A stretch of DNA of 64,000 nt from Parietichytrium sp. I65-24A (GCA_012862575.1 BLSF01000013.1:496001-560000), one strand, 5' to 3'; positions 8,697 through 18,768 are shown, counted from the first letter of the stretch. A program made the numbers and translations. The notes: a model not told the origin generated them from the sequence alone.

Positions 8697-10955
8697 TCAA
8701 GCATTCTCATTCACAGGTACAATGTCGTAATTTACAATGAGTTCCGAGCACCACGTAGTCTCATGCAATGCATCGGGCTGTTTTGCAAAAAAGGACGACG
8801 CTCCGATTTCTGGAGCCTTTGCACTATAAAAGAAGGCATCTCGAATCCGGGGTGCCATCGCCACGCCGGGATACGACGTCACGGTTTCCTGCTCACGAAG
8901 CAGGGGCTCCATCAACGTTGTCGACGGATTCACGAAAGGGCCAACGACATCGGCGAAGAGAACTCTGTCGGATGCAAAGGCTTTGTTCTCGATGTTCAGC
9001 ATTTTGTTATCTGCAGAGGCTATTGCCACCAGCTGGCCTCTGGCAATAGCTAAAGGGACCGCTAAATCTACTTCAACATGAATATTTTGGGTTGAAGGGG
9101 GTATTGCGACCACTTGGGGAGCAGATCCCACAATGCGAAACTCCACCCGACCACCGGACTCCATATCCTGCACTGGCTGGACCACCATGATCGTGAACCT
9201 GGTCTCGAAGTTGGAAAATTTGGAAGGCAGCCATCTCACTCGACGCACAAATCCGTTCGAAGGACTTGGGAGCTTATTGAGGACGACGACTTGCTGAGAC
9301 AAACCGCATCGACTAAGCTGACTGAGAATTTTTTTGCCTGCTCCGATTAGTTCGATGCGGGTGCTGTGGGTCATTTTCTCGAACAAATTGGGCGACGAAG
9401 TCCCCAGCTGCATCGTTGCTTCTCCAACGGTCACGCCACCTCGGACAGCATGGGACTGACGCACGTCTCTAGTGCGAACGTGCGCACGTACCTTTTCGAT
9501 TTGGCGCTTGGAGAATTTTGTCCCTGCATACTGTTCTTGGCCAAGGGTTGTGCTGCACCGGTTCTTGAGCCCAACCAAGGATGGCGGCTGCATTAAGAGC
9601 GCGTCGCCCCACGAGCTAAAGGACATACACGTAGCTCGCGGCTGGACGAGACCGAACGCGCGGCCTAACTCATGCGCAACCATGCGAGCTAGAACTGCTG
9701 GGTTCGTTTTCAGTGGATCGATATCCGGGAAGGAAAAGTGATCTTTTCCGCGATTCATCAAGTCTCGCTCAAATCCTTGGCAGGTAACCGAGTGCTCTTT
9801 CCCAGGTATCACTTTTGGGGAATGGGTCGCGCGATGGCAGCTTCCTGTTGAAAATACTATTCTGCCACTGTTATAATCGGCTCCAGTTGGGCCATCAAAG
9901 TAGAATATGGGGAATACCGAGCTCGTATGAACAATGTCCCATGGGGGGAGCATCAAAGGGAATCCAATTGCCCAGTCGAGCAGGGTGGTGGCCACGGTGT
10001 CCTTGGACAGCGTTTTCTCTGGTTGAGTGAGAGTGAGCTTTGGCACCCGCATGAACAGCTCAGCTGTTGGCACGGGAAACACTTTCCGCATCTCAGTCCT
10101 ATACCATTTTACGTACTCTTCCCGGCCAGACTCGTTTCCGACCCGGGTCTGAATCGGTCTTTGCATGTCCACTTGTTCGGCAAGATCTGGCCCTTCCGCA
10201 TAACCAAGGTATATGAGACTCCGTTTGCGACCGAGCATGTACTTCATGCGGAGTTCACGCAAACTTATGCGCAGGTACACGTTGCACTGCGCAAATATAT
10301 CGACAACTTTTTGCATGACGAAAGTCAAAGTTTCGAGGGATAGATCATCGTTGATCAGGCCATATTTATCCTCCATCCTGAACACATTGAGGTCGTACAA
10401 GAGCCGCTCAGAGGCGCGAAAGTGTGGGTCAACTAATTTGACATCAAAGGGCAAGAACTCCTCGCCGGGGTCATTTGCTACTGGAAAGAGTACCATTTTC
10501 TGCGGCCTTGAGTTCGTAAATTGCTCAAACTCTGGCAATTTTAGTCTGTGCATGATATTCTCCTTGCGCGCCCAGTGCCACCCGCGCCCACTCTCGCCGC
10601 TATCCTTAAATGCCACAACTCTAGCCTGAATCTCCTCCGTCATGTCCTGCGACTGGTCCTCGTCCAGCCCAAGTTCCCCCAACGAATCTCTTTCGTTCTC
10701 ATCGGCTCCGACTGTACCTTCCTCGGCCACCGCCACCTGTTGCTTCCCCTCCTCCTCGTCCTCGTCCTCCTCAATCAAATCCACATCTTGGTGAAACAAG
10801 ACGACCTTGGCCGTGGATCCACCTTTGAGAGACAGCGAGCCCAGACCTTCTTGAAACGTCACGAACGCATACGCCACCAGAAACAGCACCAGCAGCGCCC
10901 ACTTGCGAGCCACTCGCCCCTGCCGGCTCGCGGCTGCGGCGGAGGGCTCCTTCAT
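8697..10955 (-). CDS. Type II membrane protein with degenerate metzincin-like protease domain
   Basis: 752 aa from the ATG at 10955 (the longer frame starts at GTG). A short basic N-terminus precedes one hydrophobic segment, WALLVLFLVAYAFVTF (about residues 19-34), giving a signal anchor with the bulk of the protein in the secretory lumen or outside. An acidic stretch follows, then a domain containing VAHELGRAFGL at residues 426-436. Zinc metzincins carry HExxHxxGxxH. Here His428, Glu429 and Gly435 remain, but the second ligand is Arg432 and the third is Gln438. A Cys-Met pair (CMSF) and the end KFSKRQIEKVRAHVR resemble the Met-turn and following helix. The protein is probably catalytically inactive or uses other ligands. 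The C-terminal 250 residues look like beta-rich domains of unknown type. Confidence 0.7.
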   Translation of the reverse strand: MKEPSAAAASRQGRVARKWALLVLFLVAYAFVTFQEGLGSLSLKGGSTAKVVLFHQDVDLIEEDEDEEEGKQQVAVAEEGTVGADENERDSLGELGLDEDQSQDMTEEIQARVVAFKDSGESGRGWHWARKENIMHRLKLPEFEQFTNSRPQKMVLFPVANDPGEEFLPFDVKLVDPHFRASERLLYDLNVFRMEDKYGLINDDLSLETLTFVMQKVVDIFAQCNVYLRISLRELRMKYMLGRKRSLIYLGYAEGPDLAEQVDMQRPIQTRVGNESGREEYVKWYRTEMRKVFPVPTAELFMRVPKLTLTQPEKTLSKDTVATTLLDWAIGFPLMLPPWDIVHTSSVFPIFYFDGPTGADYNSGRIVFSTGSCHRATHSPKVIPGKEHSVTCQGFERDLMNRGKDHFSFPDIDPLKTNPAVLARMVAHELGRAFGLVQPRATCMSFSSWGDALLMQPPSLVGLKNRCSTTLGQEQYAGTKFSKRQIEKVRAHVRTRDVRQSHAVRGGVTVGEATMQLGTSSPNLFEKMTHSTRIELIGAGKKILSQLSRCGLSQQVVVLNKLPSPSNGFVRRVRWLPSKFSNFETRFTIMVVQPVQDMESGGRVEFRIVGSAPQVVAIPPSTQNIHVEVDLAVPLAIARGQLVAIASADNKMLNIENKAFASDRVLFADVVGPFVNPSTTLMEPLLREQETVTSYPGVAMAPRIRDAFFYSAKAPEIGASSFFAKQPDALHETTWCSELIVNYDIVPVNENA

Positions 10956-12248
10956 GCGCACTCCTCGCTTCCTTCGCTCCTTTCTCCTCTCTCTTCTCTT
11001 CTCCTATCCTATCCTGACCTCCTCAGCTGTCAGCTCTCACCTGTCAGCTGCAGCCCTTCTGCGCACGCAGCTCCGACGCCGTCCCCAGAGGGTACCGAGC
11101 GTCTTTTGTTGTCCAGATACAAGTGTCCGCGAGCAAGACACTCACTCACTCGCTCACGCGCCTGCGATTCGCACGCGATTCACAAAGAGTTTCACAATGG
11201 GATTCAACTATTCAACTGGTCAGCACTGAACAGACTGACCAGTGCTCACATATGCTCACATCATGATAGTACCAGGTACCAGGTAGTATGGAATGCCCGC
11301 AGTTATGGTAAGACTGGGTAGGACGGTCGCTATGGTCCGGGGGAAGGTGTTCAGGAATTGTTCACTGTATGGTGTATAGGGTTTAGCGTAGTAATGGGGT
11401 ATATTCGATTTGGTTGTGGACCCTTGTGCAACGTGTAGCGTTTGACTATGATCGGATTCATGCCAGTGCCAATGACTATAAAGTTCTAAATGCTACGTCA
11501 TGATGGTAGCTGAAACATACATTACCATGTCTTAAAGTATGAATAGTGGGGACTCCTATCTTGGTGCATAATACTCTTTATGCCTTCTTTCCCTTAATAG
11601 CATATAATACAGCCCTATAGTGTAGGGGGACTTTTCCTTTACAACTTGGCTACAGAAAGTAGTAATGACACTTAAAGTACAATATCATTCAGCATAGCCA
11701 CGCTATCGGGTCCTACGGCCATAAAATTTTATCCAGATGACGTCACGAATTTTCAAGGAACTACATAAATACTCTAGGACAAGCACGCTGCCGTGAGCAG
11801 ACAAGAAAGTGAAAAGGGGGATGGATGATCTCATCTTTTTCGCCGCTACCTCTCCCTACCAAACAGCTACGCACACCTACCAACCCAGCGATAGGCTCAC
11901 ATCCCCAACCACTACCAAAAATCTTAAGCCACTACCCCTACCACAGACCTTACCACTTCTGGTGAGTCCTTTCAGAGGCACATGCACCCATACTTGGTCC
12001 TACGTTTCCTCTAGACACTCTTAATGCCGCGCAGCATACCGCGTTCATTCCCTGGTCCACAGAGAGAGAGAAAGAGAGAGGGTGCGCGCAGTGTGTACAT
12101 CGCAGCGAGGGTCCTCGGCACTGGTGGTGCAGCACGCAGAGGCGAATCAAGAGAGCGAGAGAGAGTGAGAGAGAGCGGGTTACGCAAAGCGTGGTAGAGA
12201 GCGCGGGGAAGGTGTAAAGTGTCGGGCTTGTGTGGAGGGAGAGGAGAA
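10956..12248. other. Intergenic, no gene recognised
   Basis: This 1.3-kb spacer is AT-richer than the flanking genes around 11380-11780. The sequence from 12060 to 12185 is purine-rich with GAGAG runs, just upstream of the small gene at 12249. Short frames exist on both strands but have no recognisable motif. Confidence 0.5.
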
Positions 12249-12458
12249 ATGTCGCGGGAAGCAGGAGAAGATGCGCCAACATGCCAGGCGAGCGGGGCAG
12301 AGAGCGGCGCGCAGGGAGGCGGCGAGCAGGGAAGCAACGCGGAAGGGACGCAGAGGACGCACGAGGTGTTTGGAGATGTGAATCTTGGCGCAATGATGCT
12401 GTTCCTGGTGCTGCTGCACCTGCTCAACTATGCCATGCGTGACCCTTGCACGTGCTAG
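12249..12458 (+). CDS. Small single-pass membrane protein (hypothetical)
   Basis: 69 aa, ATG at 12249, stop at 12458. A Gly/Ala/Ser/Glu-rich hydrophilic N-terminus of about 45 residues leads to a hydrophobic helix, LGAMMLFLVLLHLLNYAM, close to the C-terminus. Such a layout would suit a tail-anchored or single-span protein. Third codon positions are strongly G/C, as in the confident genes of the window, and a GA-rich tract lies upstream as in other promoters here. I do not recognise a family. The chief doubt is the small size. Confidence 0.4.
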   Translation: MSREAGEDAPTCQASGAESGAQGGGEQGSNAEGTQRTHEVFGDVNLGAMMLFLVLLHLLNYAMRDPCTC

Positions 12459-12977
12459 AGTTTACAAGGCGACAAGGCGTGATGGGAGAGTTGGGGAAAG
12501 CTGCGTGTGTGTCTGGTATGACGCAGTGGGCATGGCGCGATGTCGTGTAAATACACCTGGAAATGCATCTTTCATCGTTGCTGTGCACTTGTCCCGGAAG
12601 AGATGGGGTGAAAACATTTTGACATAAAAGTGTTACATTGGACATCCTCAACCAGCGGAAGATCGGGAGAAGGGAGATGCTGTGAGCCCTTGCTCATAGT
12701 TCACAGTGTCGGCCCCGCCAATTTGTAGCATAAGATTTCAAAAATATATTAGGAGATTTGACGTGTCGAATTTATCATCAAATGCGAGCGTGGTCATGCT
12801 TTGTAAGCCGTCTTTTGGTTGATTTTGATTAATTAATCAAATGACGAGCACAACTCAACGTGGCAATTTATGCTCTTGTGTGTTGGGAAAAAAATACGTT
12901 CTTTTAGTGTCAATCGTTTTCACAAGAGTAAAAAACGCGCAGTGCCGGGATTCCTCTTCCGGAACACGGTAAACAAA
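12459..12977. other. Intergenic, convergent gene ends
   Basis: This is spacer between the small membrane ORF and the 3' end of the N-acetylglutamate synthase gene. The part from 12720 to 12900 is AT-rich (TTGATTAATTAATCAA palindrome near 12823) and may hold the poly(A) signals of both genes. No gene is seen. Confidence 0.5.
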
Positions 12978-14936
12978 TTACTGGGCAGCCCTTTTGCGCG
13001 TTTGCCTGAACCAGAGAATCTCCTCCTCATCGATGGCGCGTTCGTCTTCAATGTGCTTGAAAAAGACCTTTGAGTTGCGCGAGTAGTCGTATGTCTTGAG
13101 CTTATCAGGGGGCAAGTGCTCCGGGCCAACCTCCTTGAATCCGCGGTCGATGAACCACCCTTGCGTACGAGTCGTCAGCACAAATAAAGACTTGATCCCG
13201 TCCGAATAAGCCTGTCTCAGACAGTAAGACAAGAGCGCGTTTCCGATGCCTTCTCCGTGCAAAGCCTGCGAAACGGCAACACAAGACATTTCTACTGCAC
13301 CATTACCGTATCTCGGGTCCGGGTAGCGTCGAAGGTGGCAACACGCCAAAATCATCCCTTCGCGCTCGAACACAATAAATTGGTCAATTTCTTTCTCGAT
13401 CTGCTTCGGAGGTCTTGTGATGAGAATGTTTGCTTTCTCCAGAGGCGCTATCAAGCTTTTGATAGCGGGGACGTCGTGGACATGGGCAGGTCGCACACCA
13501 TCGTAGAGGTCTTGGGAGATTAGCAAGCCAATACCGTCTCGGGTGCACAACTCCGATATGATGGAGCCCTGAATGTGGCGACTCACCAAGTGCGCGCGGT
13601 GTACACCACCGGCGACGGCGCGAATGGCGCCTTGCATGTAGTCTAGGAATTGCAACTTCCATTGAGACTTGGGATCCATCTCGGAGTGGCTTACCCTCTC
13701 CTGCCCACCTTGACCCAGTTCGTCCGCGAGTCTCTCAGAAAACCTCCGTGCAACATTGAGCGGGAGATTATGAACAATCGCGCCACCAAGCTTCCGCTTG
13801 TCCACGAGGCCCTCACCATTGTGCAAGAAGACCAGTTTGTTCGCCTGCAGGTCAATGCCCGCCTGTACGGCGACATCCTCCGAGCGACAGTGGTAAATTT
13901 GGCCGCTGCCAGACACACCTAGATGACTCAGCACGACCACATCACCTTGGTCCAGCAGCTGCTGGATCCTGTGCGAGTTCACCTTCTTTACAGTGCCAGT
14001 GTGGAGGTAGTCGATTCCGCCGCGCACGCCAAACGCAATGGCCCGGACAAAGTTCCCCGAGGTCACCGTCACGGCTCCCACACCAGTAGGGGAGTTCATC
14101 AGCCCACGAGTTAGGAGGCTCTCAATGTATAAGCGTACATGGCCAGCAACACTCTGACAGTGGTAGAGAGTCTCAGTATCACACACGCGATTTCCTTGCA
14201 CGAACAAGCTCTTTTTGCCGACTTGCTCAAGCTTGCGGCGAATTTGCGGTCGGCAGCCAGCGACAAGGACGGGTTTGATGCCCAGTGTTTTCAAAAGCAC
14301 AATATCGTGCATAACCTGCTCTGCGTCATCTGACTCCAGCACTTCGCCAGGCACGTGGATCACCACGACGCTTCCGTAGTGCACCGCGATATAAGGCGCC
14401 ATGGCTCGGAAAACTCTGTAACCTATGAGTCGATCTTGTCGGGCGCGGTCACTCTCGACAGTGGACGGGACGACCTCCAAGTTGTCCGTTTGAAATAGTT
14501 CTGCTCTCTTATCGTACATTTTCTTCTGCCTCATCTGGAAATCGCGGTCCATTTCGGTCTCCTCCTCTGCAAAATTTATCTCGGTTCCACTGACGGCGTC
14601 ATGAGGCACAATCCCTTGATGAGGCTCGTCAGATTTCTGCGCCGCCTGAGCAATCTCCAGATTCCGGGCCTCCTCGGCAGCTCTCGCGTTAGCGGAATCT
14701 CTGTCAAAGAATGAGGAGTGAAGCCGGGTGGACTTTTTCGGGTGCTTCATTTCAAAGGACTGAAAAAAGTTCGTCTCTTCCCCGTTCTTCCCGTCATCGC
14801 CCCCACTGCCACTCCCACTGCCGCTTCCCCCGCTGCCGGTACTCAGCCACGCGCTTCCCCATCGCGGAGCCACATTCCGCGCATTCCTCGTTTGCCAAGC
14901 GCAGGTCCGCAGCCTCAGCGCCCGCCGCGTCCACAT
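12978..14936 (-). CDS. Mitochondrial N-acetylglutamate synthase, ArgA type (AAK + GNAT)
   Basis: 652 aa from the ATG at 14936; the longer frame starts with GTG. The enzyme acetylates glutamate with acetyl-CoA, the first step of arginine synthesis. The N-terminus (MWTRRALRLRTCAWQ and onward, many Arg, no acid) looks like a mitochondrial presequence. About residues 170-430 form an amino-acid-kinase domain (VVVIHVPGEVL, GIKPVLVAGCRPQIRRKLE, GSGQIYHCRSEDVA). About 480-640 form a GNAT domain with the acetyl-CoA loop HGEGIGNALL and later VLTTRTQGWFIDRGFKEVG. This AAK-GNAT order is the bacterial ArgA/plant type. The lysine that acetylglutamate kinases need for catalysis is not evident at the start of the kinase domain, as expected for a synthase. 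Confidence 0.9.
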   Translation of the reverse strand: MWTRRALRLRTCAWQTRNARNVAPRWGSAWLSTGSGGSGSGSGSGGDDGKNGEETNFFQSFEMKHPKKSTRLHSSFFDRDSANARAAEEARNLEIAQAAQKSDEPHQGIVPHDAVSGTEINFAEEETEMDRDFQMRQKKMYDKRAELFQTDNLEVVPSTVESDRARQDRLIGYRVFRAMAPYIAVHYGSVVVIHVPGEVLESDDAEQVMHDIVLLKTLGIKPVLVAGCRPQIRRKLEQVGKKSLFVQGNRVCDTETLYHCQSVAGHVRLYIESLLTRGLMNSPTGVGAVTVTSGNFVRAIAFGVRGGIDYLHTGTVKKVNSHRIQQLLDQGDVVVLSHLGVSGSGQIYHCRSEDVAVQAGIDLQANKLVFLHNGEGLVDKRKLGGAIVHNLPLNVARRFSERLADELGQGGQERVSHSEMDPKSQWKLQFLDYMQGAIRAVAGGVHRAHLVSRHIQGSIISELCTRDGIGLLISQDLYDGVRPAHVHDVPAIKSLIAPLEKANILITRPPKQIEKEIDQFIVFEREGMILACCHLRRYPDPRYGNGAVEMSCVAVSQALHGEGIGNALLSYCLRQAYSDGIKSLFVLTTRTQGWFIDRGFKEVGPEHLPPDKLKTYDYSRNSKVFFKHIEDERAIDEEEILWFRQTRKRAAQ

Positions 14937-15827
14937 TGCGGCTCTCGCTTCCCTTCCGCTCGCGCTAAACACTGAGCTTTTGAGTTCTGAGTTCTGCGTT
15001 CTGCGTTCTGCGTTCTGAAAAACTGAATTCTATCTTGCAACCTTGCACGATCTACCGCGTCCCCCGTCCCCCGCGTCCCGCGCGCGCGCGTGAAAGTGAA
15101 AGTGAACAAGCGAAGCTTCGCGAGCTGCTAAGGAGTGCAAGGAGTGCAAGGAGCGGTGACCCCGCACCGTGTACAGCGCGCACACTCGAGCGGCGCGAAC
15201 AGAGAGTACCAGAGATACCAGAGAGTACAGAGTGTACTGCCACCGAGGAACAATACGAACGAAAAGGAACCAGCCAATTTTGATTCTTGCAGCTCGCCTT
15301 TCGGTTCTTTCCTCAAGAACCAAGAACCAAGAACCGGGGGTCCCTACAACTATCCAATAGCCACTCTAGTGCTACTTTAGACTAGAGGGCAGCTTATAGC
15401 ACTACTAGCCAACAAGCAGAGTGCTAACGTTGCCTCCATTATTAGTTAGTAGCAGCTAGGAAGCCCATAACTCGGTGCTAGCATGCACTGTCGTTTAGGG
15501 AGGCGTAGGTGGCGTAGGTAATGCACACGTCGGAATGTGGCGACAGTGGAGACAGTGAGGGATTTTGGTGTGGGGAGCGTTCTTTTTGTTGAGAGTGCGT
15601 TAAAACTTGAAAGGGACCCCGTGCTGCCCCCACATGAAGGAAGAAGGAAGAAGGAGGAAAGAGGAAAGAGGAAGGAAGAAGGAAGAAGGAGGTCGGAGGA
15701 GGCTCCGCTGCGCACGGGGCTGATCTGAGGACTTGGAAGACTGTCCAAAGCGTGAAAAAACAATAGGTTGGCCGGCTTGCAAATCGGCACAGGGCGGGCG
15801 AAGGAGGGTGGAACGTCTGTTGCAGGA
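14937..15827. other. Divergent promoter region with short repeats
   Basis: This spacer lies between the starts of the NAGS and glycosyltransferase-like genes. It contains a heptamer repeat GTTCTG(A/C) at 14984-15017, repeated AGGAGTGCA blocks near 15130-15155, AGAGTACCAGAGATACC blocks near 15200-15235, and a purine tract (GGAAGAAGGAAG) at 15640-15700. No gene is recognised. Confidence 0.5.
14984..15017. repeat. GTTCTGM heptamer tandem repeat
   Basis: About five copies of a 7-bp unit (GTTCTGA then GTTCTGC) lie 50 bp upstream of the NAGS start codon on the non-template side. They could affect the promoter, but no role is known. Confidence 0.75.
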
Positions 15828-17159
15828 ATGTCCTCGTGGGACCCCAGAGTTGTGTCCCTGCTGATAGTGGCCCTGTGCCTTGGGTATTTCACGTCGTCGT
15901 GGCACAGGAATGTGGTGCAGCAAGACTTGCTCTCCGGGGAAGCCGATTCTTCGTTGATGGTACCGCAGAGCGGGGAGTATGAGTTGCGGAGCACCATGCG
16001 AAGACTGTTGGTGGTGACCGAGCTTTCGCCACATCACAAATGGCAGTTTTCACTGCTATTCTTTCCATCGTGGGCCGCGCTCCAAGGCGCCCCGGACGCA
16101 GGGCTCTCTGCAGGGGACCGGTGCTTTAGCGAGAGTTTCTTGGAGGGCGCGTTCGCTATTGAAGAGAAAGGGGTTGCCGTCGACCTCTTCATTGCTTGCG
16201 AGCCAGGGACTTGTGAGCTCGTCCCTGATTCCTGCAAGAGGTGGAGTATGAAGGGGGAACGTGTGTTTGAAATCGAAATAGGTGAATGTTATTGGGAAGA
16301 AGTTCCTCCCAAGGCGGATGAGATATATGCATTTGCACACTCGCTAAACTTCATGAAAGCAGAACCGTTTACGAGTATATTCAAACTGGCTAGGCATGAG
16401 TTCGTGTTGAGATCAGATACCGACGCCGTATTATTTCCTGGTCTGAGATACATGCTTCCAAAGGGCGACGGAGTGTTCGGAAGAGGTTTTAGTGGCACAG
16501 CGGCTTCGTTTCAGATCTTGAGGGAGTTTGCCAAACAGGAAATGGGCCTGAAAGACTTGAATTGGAAAATTGAGGGAATTCAAAGCACTTTTATAATCCA
16601 CAGGACAAAGCTCTTAGCCTTCGTGGAATCGCTAATAAGCTCTACGGCGACATTGTATGAGAAAGCCTTCACCGCAGAGTTTTGCGAGTCTCTTCTGCAC
16701 CGAAAGGATGTCCAGGCACTAGAGCCTGGCAAGGCGAACTACTGCAAATGGCCATATTGGCATCAAGGGGTGTCGAGTTTGTACGGGACTATGATTGCTG
16801 CAAACACAGTCATCAGTAGTCCTGTGAGTACGCAAAAGCTTGACTATGACGCAGCACCAATCGATGGGTATCACCGAAACCTTATGGCCGGTGATATGAT
16901 GCAAAGTCACTTACTACTGCAAAAGTACGACCTGCAAGTAATGCTTAAAGACGCAAAAGTGACCTGTGGCTCTCAAGCGGAGGGTTTGAAGAAGGTGCGT
17001 CCAGATGGGCTGTTCAAGACTTTGGCTTCCGCAGCAGATTTCGATGTGGCGCCTTTCAATTGCTCCGCGACGCCCAGGGAATATGTCTCGGCACTTGTTC
17101 TCAAAACCATACGAACATCTTGCTCGGCACTCATGCTGTACAGATCGAGTGATGTCTAA
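15828..17159 (+). CDS. Type II membrane glycosyltransferase-like protein with DXD motif
   Basis: 443 aa from the first ATG at 15828; the longer frame starts with TTG. One N-terminal hydrophobic segment (VVSLLIVALCLGYFTSSW) indicates a Golgi/ER type II anchor. The lumenal part contains FVLRSDTDAVLFPGL with Asp197-Thr-Asp199, the DXD pattern that binds metal and nucleotide sugar in many glycosyltransferases. Further features are several cysteines that could form disulfides and a YWHQGVSSLYG block. I recall similar protist proteins annotated only as domains of unknown function, so the donor and acceptor sugars are unknown. The single exon is divergent from NAGS. Confidence 0.6.
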   Translation: MSSWDPRVVSLLIVALCLGYFTSSWHRNVVQQDLLSGEADSSLMVPQSGEYELRSTMRRLLVVTELSPHHKWQFSLLFFPSWAALQGAPDAGLSAGDRCFSESFLEGAFAIEEKGVAVDLFIACEPGTCELVPDSCKRWSMKGERVFEIEIGECYWEEVPPKADEIYAFAHSLNFMKAEPFTSIFKLARHEFVLRSDTDAVLFPGLRYMLPKGDGVFGRGFSGTAASFQILREFAKQEMGLKDLNWKIEGIQSTFIIHRTKLLAFVESLISSTATLYEKAFTAEFCESLLHRKDVQALEPGKANYCKWPYWHQGVSSLYGTMIAANTVISSPVSTQKLDYDAAPIDGYHRNLMAGDMMQSHLLLQKYDLQVMLKDAKVTCGSQAEGLKKVRPDGLFKTLASAADFDVAPFNCSATPREYVSALVLKTIRTSCSALMLYRSSDV

Positions 17160-17646
17160 TTCCAAACATTTACACTGGTTTTCTCACCAAGTCATGCACC
17201 GGACTTCGTATCTCTAGTAGCCTAGAAAGAGCATTGGTTGTGCAGCGCGCTCTTAGAGCATCGCGATGGTGTATGTCGTTTTTTTATTTTTTGCTGTAGT
17301 GCAAGTGAAAATTAAGAATTCTCTACTGAAAAGTGATGCGCAAGTTGAATAGGAGTTACAATTGTTTTCCTGTCCTTACGAAAGACGGTCGTGCTTGCCT
17401 TTCTGCGCTGAGAGTAGGAGAGCAAGCCGGGTGAACTTAATGAGCACTTGTGCATATTCATCAATCGGAAAATCAGTTTTTTCACGCAGCTCATGGTGAA
17501 ACGAGCGATGTGGGCGCACGAAAGAATTTTTAACCGTGGCTCAAAAGCAGTCGCAGTAAGCGTCTCTTCTACCCCTGGCCCCACATATCTTCGAAAGCAT
17601 ATACTATTAGTGTACCTTTGAAACCACTGATCCCACCGACAAGCAC
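17160..17646. other. Convergent 3' region
   Basis: This is spacer between the 3' ends of the glycosyltransferase-like gene and the carrier gene. A T-rich stretch at 17279-17291 could be part of the 3' processing signals. No gene is recognised. Confidence 0.5.
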
Positions 17647-18768
17647 CTAACCCGTCGTTGCCGCAGAAAGAAATATCCGCTTCCCAGCTTCATAAGACGA
17701 GAGCATGATCGCGCATGCAGGCATAATCTTGGCCAGCCGCGGCGTCAGGCCGAGAAAGAAACCAGAGGTACCCTCCTTTGCTAGTATTCTTCTCATGATT
17801 TCTCTTGTGGAAGATTGCTGCTCCAGCGCTTCGCTGGCCTCCGAGGTGTATTGAAAGACCTGCCGCCGCGTTTTGACAACGTCAAAAGGATTCGTGCACG
17901 TTGCTGCCACCATTCCACCAAAAGCACCTGCGAAAAATGATACTCCAAACTCCTCCAAGGAGGTTGTTTCCTGATTGTTTGCTGTTTGTGGCGCCGACCC
18001 TCTTCGAAAATGGTGCACAACGTATGGCCGAAAAGCCACTCTAGACTTCTCCACGCAAAACCAATATATCGCACTGAATGGCACATCGCGCATAAGGGTT
18101 GGCCACAGCCCCCTCCAGAGAGACAAAAGCCCATCCCTGCGCACCTGATTGATTGCCACGTCCGTCAATGGCGGGGGGTTATTCATGGCCTGGATGTTGG
18201 TCCTAACGAGCTCCAAAGGTGCAACCACCGTGGCCGCGATCGTTCGAGCTGAGCTCCCGGCCAGTAGAGGCGCAATGTTGGAGCTGAAACCCCGTTCAAC
18301 AAGCCCATCACGGAGCTTATCGTAGAGAGCGAAATAGGTCACCGTCGAAGGAATGGCCATGATCAGGCTCGGTCTGAGACCATTGTATAGAGCCTGAATG
18401 CCCTCTTGTCTGGAAATCCGAACCAGCGCATCTAGCGTTCCAGTAAATGGCTTGGGCTCCGGGGTGTGCGGGCATGCAAACGTAGCTGGGTCTACCGATT
18501 TGGGAAGCATCACGTCCATCAAGCCATTGTGAAAAGCATAATGGGTGCATTTTGGGCACTGTGCAGGGGATCGAGCATCAATGTATTCTACATGTTGAAC
18601 TTGCGCTTGCAACCTCGTCTTGACAACATCAAGCGGCGTGACAAGCAAGGAAGTGAAGATTGCTCCAACAGACGCCGACACAATCCTCTGGGCCATAGTC
18701 AACTCCCCTTCCACCTTGCTTGCCATCAGCGCGGGAGAAGCAGTCTCGTCTTCCATTCTACCTGCCAT
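17647..18768 (-). CDS. Mitochondrial carrier, SLC25A39/SLC25A40 (Mtm1) type
   Basis: 373 aa, ATG at 18768. Three carrier repeats are visible through PLDVVKTRLQAQ, APLELVRTN and NPFDVVKTRRQ, so this is an inner-membrane solute carrier. The loop after the first helix has the GLMDVM block and the Cys-containing sequence CPKCTHY plus FACPH, followed by GTLDALVRISRQEGIQALYNGL. This layout is characteristic of SLC25A39/40/Mtm1, implicated in mitochondrial glutathione import, and the cysteines of this loop are reported to sense iron-sulfur status. Alanine-proline motifs at PSTVTYFALYDKLR also fit. Single exon. The closest paralogue assignment is by pattern only. Confidence 0.88.
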   Translation of the reverse strand: MAGRMEDETASPALMASKVEGELTMAQRIVSASVGAIFTSLLVTPLDVVKTRLQAQVQHVEYIDARSPAQCPKCTHYAFHNGLMDVMLPKSVDPATFACPHTPEPKPFTGTLDALVRISRQEGIQALYNGLRPSLIMAIPSTVTYFALYDKLRDGLVERGFSSNIAPLLAGSSARTIAATVVAPLELVRTNIQAMNNPPPLTDVAINQVRRDGLLSLWRGLWPTLMRDVPFSAIYWFCVEKSRVAFRPYVVHHFRRGSAPQTANNQETTSLEEFGVSFFAGAFGGMVAATCTNPFDVVKTRRQVFQYTSEASEALEQQSSTREIMRRILAKEGTSGFFLGLTPRLAKIMPACAIMLSSYEAGKRIFLSAATTG

